Assembly: GCA_964634815.1 (NCBI GenBank)
Contig: CAZWMD010000001.1
Location: 62,001-126,000 of the forward strand
Direction of reading: 5' to 3'
Length of the DNA: 64,000 bases
DNA from: JALZVT01 sp964634815
GTDB lineage: Bacteria > Pseudomonadota > Gammaproteobacteria > Pseudomonadales > Azotimanducaceae
Part shown: one piece after another, positions 24,918-34,502 of the stretch
Numbering within the stretch: position 1 is the first letter of the stretch
Layout: every line of letters starts with the position of its first letter
Notes under the pieces: model-generated
The model's input: the letters and a program-made list of their open reading frames with translations, nothing else
Databases searched by the model: none
Told to the model about the DNA's origin: nothing
Made by a program: the position numbers and the translations under genes

Positions 24918-25943
24918 GCACCCTGGTATTCACAAAGGGAGCGTCTTCCTGGTGCAGAAAATGTCCGGCATTTGGCAAGATTTCCAGCTCGAACGCCCCA
25001 CTGAAATGTTTGGCCATATCCTGGGTTGCGTCGATACCTATGCAGCCATCGATGCCGCCATGCAGGTGCAGCGTGGGCGTAGACAGGGTTTCACCCATTC
25101 GACCCTGAAGGGCTGCTACGTCGGCGTGCTGGTAATCTGCATTGAGGGCACAGCGATAGTAGGTGATGGCGGCATTGAGTACACCGGGCTTTGCGAGGGT
25201 ATCCAGCACGTGTTGGAATTGCGGCTCCGGAATTTGCCAGCCAGGTGACCAGTCGTGCCAGAGCCGACGAATGAAGGCCATATTGTCAAAGGAGACGGCC
25301 ATCTCAGCCATAGCGGTCTGGAAGAAAAACATATACCAGCTGCGTCGCTGTTGGTCGGGATCGGTGAGCATGAGTTCCCCCAACTTACCGCCGTAAGGCA
25401 CTGCGGCGGTAATCAATGCAGACACCTTATCCGGTGCAAGCAGGGCGGCACCGCTGGCAATTGATGCACCCCAATCGTGACCGAACACAATGGCTTGCTG
25501 GTAACCCAACGCCTCGATGATATTCAGCGCATCCTGTGCAAGCTCTATGGTCTGGTACCNNNNNNNNNNNNNNNNNNNNNNNNNNNNNNNNNNNNNNNNN
25601 NNNNNNNNNNNNNNNNNNNNNNNNNNNNNNNNNNNNNNNNNNNNNNNNNNNNNNNNNNNCCCAACGCCTCGATGATATTCAGCGCATCCTGTGCAAGCTC
25701 TATGGTCTGGTACCGGTTGTCATTGCTCAGGGTGTCTGGGTGATAGCCGCGTTGGAAAGGGGCGACTACCCGGTATCCCGCCTCACTGAAAGCCTGCATT
25801 TGATGAATGAAGGTTCCGGGGCCGTCCGGGAAACCGTGCAGGCACAGTATTAGTGGTGGCGGGTTGCTGTTTTCGCTTTTGGGCGGCTCAGCGTGTAGTG
25901 CGTGGAAACGATAGTCGCCTGCTTGTAGCTCAATTTCTGTCAC
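24886..25943 (-). CDS. Alpha/beta hydrolase (epoxide hydrolase-like), interrupted by an assembly gap
   Basis: The N-terminal part (25943 down to the gap) shows LCLHGFPDGPGTFIHQ, the oxyanion HGFP motif, and the C-terminal part shows GHDWGASIA (nucleophile Asp) and AGHFLHQEDAP (catalytic His). Together these suggest an epoxide hydrolase or related enzyme. The N-run splits the frame, but removing the 100 N plus one of the two identical 55-base flanks leaves 903 bases, an exact 300-codon frame plus stop, with the join reading IIEALGYQQAIVFGHDWG. The gene is therefore most likely intact in the organism. It starts with GTG and diverges from aceE. Confidence 0.88.
25505..25714. repeat. 55-base identical flanks of the scaffold gap
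   Basis: Bases 25505-25559 and 25660-25714 are the same 55-base sequence, beginning CCCAACGCCTCGATG and ending GGTCTGGTACC. They abut the N-run on each side. This is what two overlapping contig ends look like when a scaffolder does not merge them, and not a duplication in the genome. Confidence 0.95.
25560..25659. other. Assembly gap of 100 N
   Basis: Exactly 100 undetermined bases, a default placeholder length. The true gap is probably minus 55 bases, given the identical flanks. Confidence 0.99.
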
Positions 25944-26012
25944 AGATTCGCCTGACTCTGAGTTTTCGGTATTCTGCGGGTTAGTTCAGAAACAAAAAAG
26001 CCCCGAACCACC

Positions 26013-28730
26013 TTGAGTCAACACACAGACATGACCTTATCCCAGCCTTCAGCGCCTACCGATACACACTCAGACGCGAGCCATTCCGACTGGCTCTCCG
26101 AACAGCAGGAGTGGCTTGAGGCTTTTGAGGTGCTGCTGCGCGAGCGCGGTGCCGACGGTGCGCGTGACGTTCTCACCGCGCTTGAAGAGAGCCTGGCCAA
26201 GACCTCTGGTGTGCCTGTTAGCCGGTCGCTCAACTCGCCCTATCGCAATACGATCGATGTCCTGGAGCAGGGTGAATATCCGGGCGATATTGAGCTGGAG
26301 ACAAGAATAGAGAATATTATTCGCTGGAACGCGGTGGCGATGGTCTTGCAGGCCTACGACAGCGGTTCTGGTGTCGGTGGACACATCGCCACCTATCTAT
26401 CCGCGGCCACCATGATGGAAGTGGGCTTTAATCACTTCTTCCGGGGTCCCGGGCCAGACTATGGTGGCGATCAAGTGCACTTTCAGGCGCACACAGCGCC
26501 TGGTGTGTATTCGCGAGCCTTTTTGGAAGGTCGTCTCAGCCACGCCCAGATTGCCAACTATCGGCGGGAACTTGGCGAAGGCGGTGGTCTGCCTTCTTAT
26601 CCACACCCACGACGGTTGCCAGAATTCTGGCAAATGCCCACAGCCAGTATGGGGTTGTCGACGCCCAGCGCGATCTATCAGGCGCGGTTTGCAAAGTACC
26701 TAGAGAGTCGCGATCTAAAACCTAAAAACGGCGGCAAGATCTGGACCTTCATTGGCGATGGCGAATCCGATGAACCGGAAGTTCTTGGCACTATAAATAT
26801 CGCGGCGCGCGAAGGGCTCGATAACCTGGTGTTGTCGATCAATTGCAATTTGCAGCGACTCGATGGTCCGGTTCGGGGCAATGGCAAAATTATTCAGGAA
26901 CTCGAACGCGCATTTCGTGGTGCGGGCTGGCGCGTGATCAAAGTCATTTGGGGTGGTGGCTGGGATGGCTTGCTTGCGCGCGACCACAACGGCGCGTTGC
27001 AGCGTCGAATGGAAGAGGCGGTTGACGGTGATTATCAAATGTACACCGTGTCTTCAGGTGATGCAGTGCGTGAACACTGGGTTGAAGATACGCCAGAGCT
27101 CAAGAAGCTCATGCAGTCCTTAACCGATGAAGAAATCGTTTCCATTCGTCGCGGTGGGCATGACCGAAAGAAAATTTTTGCCGCCTACCAGGAGGCAGCA
27201 AAGACGGAAGGCCAGCCGTGTGTGGTGCTTTTCAAAACTGTGAAGGGGCACGGGCTTGGTCCTGGCTCAGCCGGACGTAATACGGTCCATCAGAAGAAAC
27301 AGCTATCGCCGGAAGAACGTATTGAACTCGCGGAACGCTTTGCTATTCCGCTAACGCCGGAAGAAATAACCCGTGCAAGTTTTTATCAGCCACCCGAGGA
27401 TAGCCCTGAAGTGCGCTACCTGCAGGCCAGGCGCAAATCGCTTGGCGGTGCGTTGCCGGCGCGCCGGGTTCAGTGTGAAGCTCTGCCGGTGCCCTCGCGA
27501 CAACTCTTTGCGGACACCTACAAAGGCAGTGGTGAACGCTCAGCATCAAGCACAATGGTAATGGTGCGCTTGTTGTCCAAGTTGCTTCGCGACAAAACGC
27601 TGGGCAAATACGTTGTGCCGATTGTGCCAGACGAGGCGCGCACCTTCGGCATGGATGGTTTGTTCCCACAAGCCGGAATCTACTCGCCAGCCGGCCAACG
27701 CTATAGTCCGGTCGACGCAGGCAGCATTGCCCCTTACAAAGAGGCGGCAGACGGCCAGATTCTGCAGGAAGGTATTTGTGAGACGGGAGCTATGGCTTCA
27801 TTTCTTGCGGCTGGCACGGCTTATGCAAATTACAGCCTGCCAATGATTCCGTTCTACATTTTCTATTCGATGTTTGGTTTTCAGAGAGTTGGGGACATGA
27901 TCTGGGCATGTGGCGATATGCTTGCCCGGGGTTTTCTTCTGGGTGGCACCTCCGGTCGAACCACGCTAAATGGTGAAGGGGTACAGCATCAAGACGGCCA
28001 CTCGCATCTGATTGCAAGCACGGTACCTAACCTCAAAAGTTATGACCCCGCATTTGGTTATGAGCTTGGCGTGATTGTTCGCGAAGGCATCACGCGCATG
28101 TATCACGAACAACGTGATGAGTTTTATTACCTGACACTGACAAACCAGTCTCACGCAATGCCAGCGATTCCTCAGCTTGAGGGTGCAGAGTTGGAAGCTC
28201 TGGAACAACAGATCTGTTCCGGCATGTATCGTTATCAAGGTGGGGATGCAGCGGCTGATGTGAACCTCTTTGGCAGTGGCGCAATCATGCAGGAAGTGTT
28301 GAGTGCTGCGATCGAGCTGCGTGCGATGGGTTTGGTTGTCGATATTTGGAGTGTGACAAGTTACAACGAGTTGGCGCGCGAAGGTCAGGCCGCAGAGCGC
28401 CGCAAACTTCATGCGGTTGGTGACGATGTTGAGGAAGCCTACGTAGCGAAAACTCTGGCCACACAGACCGGCGTTTTTGTTGCGGCCAGCGATTATCAAA
28501 AGGCCTTGCCGCTATCGATTGAGCGCTGGGTTCCTGGCCCCTACGCTGTGCTGGGTACCGACGGGTATGGGTTGTCCGAAGCCCGTCCTGAACTGCGTGA
28601 TCACTTTGAGGTTTCAGGGGCCTGGATTACCTTTGCCTCGCTTGCCCTGCTTGCGCAGACCAACAAACTGCCGCCAGAACAGGCCCGGGATTATGCCGCT
28701 AAGTGTAATTTGCAGTTGGCCGTGAAATAA
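26013..28730 (+). CDS. aceE: Pyruvate dehydrogenase E1 component, homodimeric type
   Basis: AceE decarboxylates pyruvate with thiamine diphosphate and transfers the acetyl group to lipoyl-E2. The 905-residue protein aligns along its whole length with the E. coli-type E1: FNHFFRGPGPDYGGDQVHFQ, SYPHPRRLPEFWQ, the ThDP motif GDGESDEPE ... INCNLQRLDG, ADEARTFGMDGLF-type segment, and FYIFYSMFGFQRVGD. The TTG at 26013 gives the longest plausible start; the ATG at 26031 is an alternative. It stands alone here: the next gene is an unrelated amidohydrolase on the other strand, so aceF and lpd must be elsewhere. Confidence 0.97.
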   Translation: MSQHTDMTLSQPSAPTDTHSDASHSDWLSEQQEWLEAFEVLLRERGADGARDVLTALEESLAKTSGVPVSRSLNSPYRNTIDVLEQGEYPGDIELETRIENIIRWNAVAMVLQAYDSGSGVGGHIATYLSAATMMEVGFNHFFRGPGPDYGGDQVHFQAHTAPGVYSRAFLEGRLSHAQIANYRRELGEGGGLPSYPHPRRLPEFWQMPTASMGLSTPSAIYQARFAKYLESRDLKPKNGGKIWTFIGDGESDEPEVLGTINIAAREGLDNLVLSINCNLQRLDGPVRGNGKIIQELERAFRGAGWRVIKVIWGGGWDGLLARDHNGALQRRMEEAVDGDYQMYTVSSGDAVREHWVEDTPELKKLMQSLTDEEIVSIRRGGHDRKKIFAAYQEAAKTEGQPCVVLFKTVKGHGLGPGSAGRNTVHQKKQLSPEERIELAERFAIPLTPEEITRASFYQPPEDSPEVRYLQARRKSLGGALPARRVQCEALPVPSRQLFADTYKGSGERSASSTMVMVRLLSKLLRDKTLGKYVVPIVPDEARTFGMDGLFPQAGIYSPAGQRYSPVDAGSIAPYKEAADGQILQEGICETGAMASFLAAGTAYANYSLPMIPFYIFYSMFGFQRVGDMIWACGDMLARGFLLGGTSGRTTLNGEGVQHQDGHSHLIASTVPNLKSYDPAFGYELGVIVREGITRMYHEQRDEFYYLTLTNQSHAMPAIPQLEGAELEALEQQICSGMYRYQGGDAAADVNLFGSGAIMQEVLSAAIELRAMGLVVDIWSVTSYNELAREGQAAERRKLHAVGDDVEEAYVAKTLATQTGVFVAASDYQKALPLSIERWVPGPYAVLGTDGYGLSEARPELRDHFEVSGAWITFASLALLAQTNKLPPEQARDYAAKCNLQLAVK

Positions 28731-28739
28731 GAGTCTGCG

Positions 28740-30026
28740 CTAGTCGCTCCCCGGTTGAGCTTCAAACACAACCTTACCGCGGATGATTGTTGCGGCCACC
28801 TGAGCGAGCGCGCCAATGTTGATTGCAGGATCGTCGTCGATTAGCACCAGGTCAGCAGGTGCTCCTTGTCTTATAGAAGCTGGGGAAGCAATGGAAAGAT
28901 CGGCATCAGCAACTGAGCCCTCAACGTCTGGTGTGAGCTGACCGCTAAAGCGTGCAAATAGTTTTGCTGGCGCTGTGGTAAGCGAACGATGAATCGCTGG
29001 CCAATCCATGCCAGCCTTGGCCATCAGCCTGTACTCGGCTGTTGGGTCAAAGCTGGTTTTGTAACCGACATCGGTTCCAAAAAGTATTGTGATGTTGGCC
29101 TCGTACAGCTGGCGTAGTTGCGCAACAGCTGCATTTTCCATAAAAGTGGCCTGCTCTTCAGGTGCACCAAATTTCTCTAGCTCGTAGCGCCACAGTGCTA
29201 GAGTTGGAATCAGTGCTGTGCCCTGTGCTTGCATGCGCTGCAGAATTTCTTGGGGTACCTCGGCTTCTGGTGGTGTTGTATGAGCGATCACATTCACACC
29301 ACCCATTACCGCATTGTGCAACCCTTGTACGGTGGTTGGATGAGCCATTGAGAAACTATTGCGTTGCTTGGCGGCCATTGCTATCGCCGAAACAATATCG
29401 GGTGGCAGGTAAAGTGTTTCGGTAGGTGACTGAAAGGAGCCCGAGAACATCTTAATGCCATCAGCGCCGGCGTCGAGTACGCCGTTAACCAGCGGTTGGG
29501 CGGCAGCGGCGTTGCTCACTTCCGGCAGGCGGAAGCCGGGTAGGTAGGAAGGGGTTCCGTTAACGGGTACAAAGCTGCCATTGGCGAGCACAATGCTTGG
29601 ACCCAACAGCCTGCCGGCGGAAATTTGCTGTCGAAGTGCCAGAGTTTGTTCCAGTATAGAACCGGTGTCGACCACGCTGGTAAAACCGTAGCGCAGTAAC
29701 ATCTTGTTTATGATCTCCTGAGGCGCTTCAGCAAGCGTTGGGTCAGTAAAGTGGACATGGGAATTCCACAGCCCATGAAGCAGAGTTTTTCCTTTGCCGT
29801 CCAGCAGGCGTTTTGTGGTGATCGATGTGTCTCCGGCCTGGGTTGGGCGTATTGAACTGATCCTGCCACCGCGTACAACCAGGGTCCTTTCTGTTTGTAG
29901 TGGCTCTCCGGGTGCTGGGTAAATTCCTACGCCGGTAATAACTAGATCCGCGGGCATTGTGGTGCAGCCAGCCAGGCTTATCGCAACCAGGCCGCAAGTT
30001 ATTGAGTTGAGTACTTTTTGAAGCAT
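28740..30026 (-). CDS. Amidohydrolase family protein, predicted lipoprotein
   Basis: A ~428-residue protein with a lipoprotein signal peptide (GLVAISLAGC, Cys21) and the amidohydrolase fold. A beta-sandwich part (VVRGGRISSIRP) precedes the metal-binding LWNSHVHFTDPT (HxH), later His in MAHPTTVQGLHN and VIAHTTPPEAE, and the last metal Asp in ILFGTDVGY. The last ~60 residues return to the small domain, LSIASPASIRQGAPADLVLIDDDP. It resembles exported imidazolonepropionase/prolidase-like amidohydrolases; the substrate is unknown. The start at 30026 gives the clean signal; a start at 30077 adds 17 residues and is unlikely. Confidence 0.85.
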   Translation of the reverse strand: MLQKVLNSITCGLVAISLAGCTTMPADLVITGVGIYPAPGEPLQTERTLVVRGGRISSIRPTQAGDTSITTKRLLDGKGKTLLHGLWNSHVHFTDPTLAEAPQEIINKMLLRYGFTSVVDTGSILEQTLALRQQISAGRLLGPSIVLANGSFVPVNGTPSYLPGFRLPEVSNAAAAQPLVNGVLDAGADGIKMFSGSFQSPTETLYLPPDIVSAIAMAAKQRNSFSMAHPTTVQGLHNAVMGGVNVIAHTTPPEAEVPQEILQRMQAQGTALIPTLALWRYELEKFGAPEEQATFMENAAVAQLRQLYEANITILFGTDVGYKTSFDPTAEYRLMAKAGMDWPAIHRSLTTAPAKLFARFSGQLTPDVEGSVADADLSIASPASIRQGAPADLVLIDDDPAINIGALAQVAATIIRGKVVFEAQPGSD

Positions 30027-30094
30027 TGGCCTAACCTTTCTGAATGATGGTGTACTATCGGACCTGTCTTCGTACACGCGCTTGGAGAATTGCT

Positions 30095-30595
30095 ATGTTT
30101 GAGAAGTTAACCGGTTTACTCGATTTTGCCAAAGACATGGGCGCTAACTTGCTGACCTCCGACAGCGAGGCAGGCATGAAAATCGTTCTGCACATTGAGG
30201 CAAATAATCCCGGCGTTAATCCTATCAATGCCAAGTTTGATGATGGCGTTGTCACGCTGACCGGAATAGCAGATTCGGCGCAAGCCAAAGAAAAAGCCAT
30301 TTTGTTGGCAGGAAATGTAAAAGGAGTAGAAAAAGTTGTTGCAGATGGGCTCACAGCACCAGCAGCTCCGCCTCCGGCTGCAGAGCCCGCGACAACCGTT
30401 GTGGCAGCGAGTGAAATCCCCGCGCCCGAAGCGCAGTACTATGTGATCGAAAGTGGCGACACACTGGGTGGTATTGCCAAGGAGTTCCTTGGTAGTGCAA
30501 GTCGCTATCCCGAGATCTTTGAGGCTAATCGTGAAGTTATTCAGGATCCGAATAAAATCTATCCGGGTCAAAAGATTCGCATCCCGCTTTCTTGA
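30095..30595 (+). CDS. BON and LysM domain protein (YgaU/Kbp-like)
   Basis: A 166-residue protein with an N-terminal BON domain (~25-83: NAKFDDGVVTLTGIADSAQ, VKGVEKVVADGL), a Pro/Ala-rich linker and a C-terminal LysM domain (~112-166: YYVIESGDTLGGIAKEFLG ... IYPGQKIRIPLS). This architecture is that of E. coli YgaU/Kbp, a cytoplasmic potassium-binding protein. There is no signal peptide, in keeping with that. The ATG at 30095 is chosen because it begins the MFEKLTGLLDFAKD start typical of the family. The SIMPL protein follows 7 bases later. Confidence 0.9.
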   Translation: MFEKLTGLLDFAKDMGANLLTSDSEAGMKIVLHIEANNPGVNPINAKFDDGVVTLTGIADSAQAKEKAILLAGNVKGVEKVVADGLTAPAAPPPAAEPATTVVAASEIPAPEAQYYVIESGDTLGGIAKEFLGSASRYPEIFEANREVIQDPNKIYPGQKIRIPLS

Positions 30596-30602
30596 GGCGG
30601 CT

Positions 30603-31322
30603 ATGTCGATCTATGCGCGCTGTTTCGAACGCTCGATCTCTTTCTCTTTATTGGCTTGTTTGGTTCTGGCAAGCCTGTTTCCGGAGGCGGTAATGGCAGA
30701 CCCCGCGCACGGCATTCATGTCACTGGTCGTGCAGAGGTCAGTGTTGAACCCGATATGGTCCGCATGACCTTGCAGGTAAGTGCGCAGGCACAAGAGGCT
30801 CTGGAGGTTAAGAAACAGATTGATGAGGTAACCCGCTCGGTTCTTAAACTAACGGATAAATACAAGATCGCTCGCCGCGATGTCACGGCTGCGGTTGTTA
30901 ACCTGAGCCCAAACTACCAATACGAGAATAATCGCCGAACCCTGGATGGTATGCAGGGTTCAAGGACAATCAGTGTGACCTTGCGTGAGCTTGAAAACTA
31001 CGGTGATTTTATGAACGCGGCTCTTTCGTCAGGCATCAATGCTATCTCAGGGGTTAGTCTGGACACCTCGAAGAGGGCGCAGCTCGAGGATGAGGCGCTT
31101 GATTTGGCGATCGCTGATGCTCTGGAGCGCGCGGCCCATGTGGCAAAACGTTTTTCTGTTGTGCTTGGTCCGGTGAGCAATGTTCATGTCCAGGCAGGTC
31201 ACGTAGAACCTCGCATGATGGCTATGTCTCGCAGTGCGGATGCATCAGCTGGCGATTTCAGCGGCGGCGAAATAGATATTCGCCGCGATGTTCAGGCAAC
31301 CTTCAAGATTCTCAACCCCTGA
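30603..31322 (+). CDS. SIMPL (DUF541) domain exported protein
   Basis: A 239-residue protein with a signal peptide (FSLLACLVLASLFPEAVMA, cut before DPAHG) and one SIMPL/DUF541 domain, as in E. coli YggE and the oxidative-stress-related BP26. Family traits are HVTGRAEVSVEPDMVRMTLQ at the start and the repeated pattern of beta strands around VTLRELENYGDFMNAALSSG. The biochemical role of SIMPL proteins is not established. An upstream frame extension inside the LysM gene is ignored because the ATG at 30603 precedes the signal peptide directly. Confidence 0.88.
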   Translation: MSIYARCFERSISFSLLACLVLASLFPEAVMADPAHGIHVTGRAEVSVEPDMVRMTLQVSAQAQEALEVKKQIDEVTRSVLKLTDKYKIARRDVTAAVVNLSPNYQYENNRRTLDGMQGSRTISVTLRELENYGDFMNAALSSGINAISGVSLDTSKRAQLEDEALDLAIADALERAAHVAKRFSVVLGPVSNVHVQAGHVEPRMMAMSRSADASAGDFSGGEIDIRRDVQATFKILNP

Positions 31323-31371
31323 TGCCGGGTACTTGATACGTCCAGTCCAGAGCGATCGACCGGATTATCTA

Positions 31372-31944
31372 TTAGGCAATAAGCTGCAAAAACTCACTTC
31401 GGGTTGCCGGGTCGGTGCGAAACTCCCCAAGCATCACTGAGGTTTTCATCATCGAGTTTTGCTTCTCTACGCCGCGCATTGACATGCACAGGTGTCGAGC
31501 TTCGATGATGACCCCCACGCCAGCTGCATTCGTAGATGACCTGATCGCCTCTGCAATTTGGCGTGACAGGTTTTCCTGAATCTGTAACCGGCGCGCGAAC
31601 ATATCGACAATACGAGCGATTTTTGAAAGTCCGATCACCTTGCCTTTTGGCAGATACCCAACATGGCATTTGCCGACAAAAGGCAGCAAGTGATGTTCAC
31701 ACAGAGAGTACAGTTCGATGTCTTTCACCAGCACAATCTCTTCGTTGTCTGATTCAAACATTGCATTATTAACTACCGTTTCCAAATCCTGGGTATAACC
31801 CCGATTCAGGAATTGCATAGCCTTTGCTGCACGCTTTGGTGTATCGAGCAAACCCTCGCGGTCAGGATCTTCGCCGAGGCCCTTGATAATCTCTCTGTAG
31901 TGTTTGGCGATTTCTTCCCAGTTCTCCGGGTTCTCTGTCGACAT
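31372..31944 (-). CDS. folE: GTP cyclohydrolase I
   Basis: FolE converts GTP to dihydroneopterin triphosphate, the first step of folate synthesis. The 190-residue protein has the type I signatures: LYSLCEHHLLPFVGKCHVGY (zinc ligand Cys and the HH pair) and GLSKIARIVDMFARRLQIQE, and the last zinc Cys in ARHLCMSMRGVEKQNS. A 49-base gap separates its stop from the SIMPL gene stop, and they are convergent. Confidence 0.97.
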   Translation of the reverse strand: MSTENPENWEEIAKHYREIIKGLGEDPDREGLLDTPKRAAKAMQFLNRGYTQDLETVVNNAMFESDNEEIVLVKDIELYSLCEHHLLPFVGKCHVGYLPKGKVIGLSKIARIVDMFARRLQIQENLSRQIAEAIRSSTNAAGVGVIIEARHLCMSMRGVEKQNSMMKTSVMLGEFRTDPATRSEFLQLIA

Positions 31945-31983
31945 CGATAGGTTCCTTAAATCAGTGAATAGTTGAGAACGGTT

Positions 31984-33081
31984 TCATAACCAGTCTTTCA
32001 ACTGGTCTTCGTATTTTTGATAGAGCTCGAAGTTGTGGTTTGTTGTGTCATTTAGATCCTGATGAATGCGAGCTTCGAATAGCTGGCGTTTTACCCACTC
32101 GTGCTCCGCCCAGTTACCGCCGCCGCTTTTTACAGACTGCATTTCAGCTGTACCGGCACCGACCAGGCCCTTCACTCCCTTGAAAAGGTCTCCTAGCGAG
32201 GCCTGATCGTCTTTGTTTTCGAGCTTCTTAAGGGCGTCTGTTGATGAGTCTCGCAGTCGATTGGCGGCTGCAAAAAATTTGACCGTACGTTCGACCTGGC
32301 TCTCTTCAAGCCGGCCGTGTGCTGGAGGAGTATAGGTATCGAGTCCGGCCGCTTCCAGATAGTCGAGCTCGCGACCAAAGCCGAATATTCCGCCGCCATT
32401 GTCGGAGCCTGATGAAGTGGTTGGAGAATTAGTTGGTGTGGATGTTCGATGTTTCCAGCTGGAATCCTTTGAGTCTGTGCCGATGCTTTGTGCCGGGTAG
32501 TTCGCTTGGTCGCTGTCCATTCCAGTGTTCAACCCAAGGCCCAACGCGGAGATAATTGCTGTCACTACAATGAACGTGATAACGGTGGTTCCGAGAGTTA
32601 AAAAGTAGTGGCCTACTCGTCGTTCCAGCGGAATGTCGAGAAATGTTGGCAAGGCTTGCCAGAGCAGCATGAGTGCCCAAATAAAACCACCGATAGCACA
32701 TACCCAACCCAGCACTGGCAGGCTGGATATCGCGCCACCGATCGCCCCTGGAATGCTGGCAAACGTGAGCGCAGCGAGCGCTTGCCCGTAACTTGGCGTC
32801 CCACTAAATTTGCCTGCCAGGAAGCTTGCGATAAAACCACCCAGACCAAACCAGACAAGGCTGGATAGAACGGGTTGCAAGAAGTTGTAAAAGCCCGCGC
32901 CATTGCTGAATAACCAGCCAAGCAGAACGGCCGCGATGCCCCAAAAAACGACCAAAGGCGCAGTAAACTGTTTAGCGGTGGCTTGCCACGGGTGGTTTTC
33001 TGCCTTGTAGGCCTCCCAGGTGGCCTGATTTTCAAACAGCCCACCAGAAACCCAGTGGGAGAATTTGCCAAGATCAAACAT
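31984..33081 (-). CDS. Yip1-domain membrane protein, uncharacterised
   Basis: A 365-residue protein whose first half is a Yip1-like five-helix membrane domain: helices around LVVFWGIAAVLLGWLF, VLSSLVWFGLGGFIASFLAG, FASIPGAIGGAISSLPVLGW, GGFIWALMLLWQALPTFL and TLGTTVITFIVVTAIISALG. Residues ~195-250 are Ser/Thr/Gly-rich and disordered-looking. The last ~110 residues are polar and probably helical (KFFAAANRLRDSSTDALKKL), with no domain I recognise. It lies 39 bases upstream of folE on the same strand; a functional link is not evident. Confidence 0.7.
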   Translation of the reverse strand: MFDLGKFSHWVSGGLFENQATWEAYKAENHPWQATAKQFTAPLVVFWGIAAVLLGWLFSNGAGFYNFLQPVLSSLVWFGLGGFIASFLAGKFSGTPSYGQALAALTFASIPGAIGGAISSLPVLGWVCAIGGFIWALMLLWQALPTFLDIPLERRVGHYFLTLGTTVITFIVVTAIISALGLGLNTGMDSDQANYPAQSIGTDSKDSSWKHRTSTPTNSPTTSSGSDNGGGIFGFGRELDYLEAAGLDTYTPPAHGRLEESQVERTVKFFAAANRLRDSSTDALKKLENKDDQASLGDLFKGVKGLVGAGTAEMQSVKSGGGNWAEHEWVKRQLFEARIHQDLNDTTNHNFELYQKYEDQLKDWL

Positions 33082-33239
33082 TGTGGAGCTCCGTCATCGA
33101 TTGCGGATGAGTTGGTAGCCTCACATCCTAGCGAGGTCTTCCTGCAGGGTGCAAACCTGAGCCTCTTGTCCGTTCCGGTCTGCACTCAGGTGACTTAAGC
33201 TGTGCCTTACAGTCGCAAGATGCAGTCGCAAGAGCACCA

Positions 33240-34502
33240 ATGAAGAATCAATTCGATGTCGTGGTTTGGGGGGCTACCGGGTTTACCGGTCGTTTGGTCG
33301 CAGAGTATCTGCTGCAAGCCTATGGGTTGCCATCCCAGGATGGCTCTGAAGCCATTGCTGGAGTCCATGCAGAACCCTTGCGTTGGGCGATTGCCGGCCG
33401 CAACGAGTCCAAGCTGCAGGCCTTGCAGAACAGTTTGGGAGCACCGGTCCCGGTGCTGGTGGCAGACAGCTCAGATGATGCAAGCCTTGCGGCACTTGTT
33501 TCAGCAACGTCCGTGGTGCTCACCACCGTCGGGCCTTACGCCAAGTACGGTTCTAAACTGGTCGCTGCGTGCGCCTCCAGTGGTACGCATTATTGTGACC
33601 TGACCGGAGAAGTGCAGTGGATGCGCAAGATGATCGACCTGCATCAGGACACGGCACAAGCCAGCGGCGCGCGGATCGTGCATACCTGTGGTTTCGACAG
33701 CATTCCCTCTGATTTAGGAACTCTGTTTGTGCACAACGCCATGCGAGAACAGTCGAACGACACCTGTGGTGTTGTTAAGTATCGGGTGGGTGACGTAAAA
33801 GGTGGGGCCAGCGGCGGCACGATCGCCAGCATGATGTACATGATGGAAGAGGCGGAAGGTGATCCGTCACTTAAAGGATTGCTGGAAAACCCTTATGCCC
33901 TGCTTCCGCAGGGCGAGCGACCGGGCCTCGACGGACCGGATATCTCGGCGCCCGAATGGGATGAAGATTTCAGCACCTACGTTGGGCCCTTTGTCATGGC
34001 TGCAGTAAATACTCGAGTGGTGCGGCGCAGTAATGCGCTTATGGATTACCGGTATGGTCACAATCTTCGTTACGACGAAGCCACGCTAATGGGCGAGGGA
34101 GCCGTTGGCTTTGCCAAGGGTTTGGCAATGTCGCTTGGAACAATTGCAATGACTGGAGCTGTAGCGGTTCGGCCACTGCGCAATTTACTGAATCGTTTTC
34201 TGCCGCAGCCCGGAGAAGGACCCAACGAAGAGCTGCGGGAAAGTGGTTTTTTTGAGATTCAGTTTTTTGCCGAGGGTGCATCAGACAAGAACAATCAGAT
34301 AAGGGCAACTGTGCGTGGTGACAAAGACCCGGGCTACGGCAGTACCTCAAAGATGATCGCAGAGAGTGCAGTGTGTCTTGCGTTAGATCCGCTCACGTCG
34401 AGTGGTGGAGTGTTAACGCCGGCAAGTGCCATGGGCGAGCTTTTGATTCAGCGCTTGCATGAGCGTGCGGGTGTTACGTTTGAACTGGAGTCGAACTCAT
34501 GA
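33240..34502 (+). CDS. Saccharopine dehydrogenase-like oxidoreductase
   Basis: A 420-residue protein with an N-terminal Rossmann fold, VVVWGATGFTGRLVAEYLL, then the family block TVGPYAKYGSKLVAACASSGTHYCDLTGE and HTCGFDSIPSDLGT. This marks the saccharopine-dehydrogenase-like / trans-acting enoyl reductase family, which in mycobacteria takes part in lipid synthesis. True lysine-pathway saccharopine dehydrogenase is unlikely in this group of bacteria. It overlaps the next SDR gene by ATGA, so the two products probably act together. Confidence 0.87.
   Translation: MKNQFDVVVWGATGFTGRLVAEYLLQAYGLPSQDGSEAIAGVHAEPLRWAIAGRNESKLQALQNSLGAPVPVLVADSSDDASLAALVSATSVVLTTVGPYAKYGSKLVAACASSGTHYCDLTGEVQWMRKMIDLHQDTAQASGARIVHTCGFDSIPSDLGTLFVHNAMREQSNDTCGVVKYRVGDVKGGASGGTIASMMYMMEEAEGDPSLKGLLENPYALLPQGERPGLDGPDISAPEWDEDFSTYVGPFVMAAVNTRVVRRSNALMDYRYGHNLRYDEATLMGEGAVGFAKGLAMSLGTIAMTGAVAVRPLRNLLNRFLPQPGEGPNEELRESGFFEIQFFAEGASDKNNQIRATVRGDKDPGYGSTSKMIAESAVCLALDPLTSSGGVLTPASAMGELLIQRLHERAGVTFELESNS

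Noticed and set aside
25505..25714. 55-base direct repeat as a mobile-element or recombination footprint
   Set aside because: It abuts a default 100-N gap exactly on both sides and collapsing it restores a whole gene, so it is an assembly effect.
25477..25853. Plus-strand open frames running through the N-run
   Set aside because: They depend on undetermined bases and on the duplicated contig ends; the real gene is on the minus strand.
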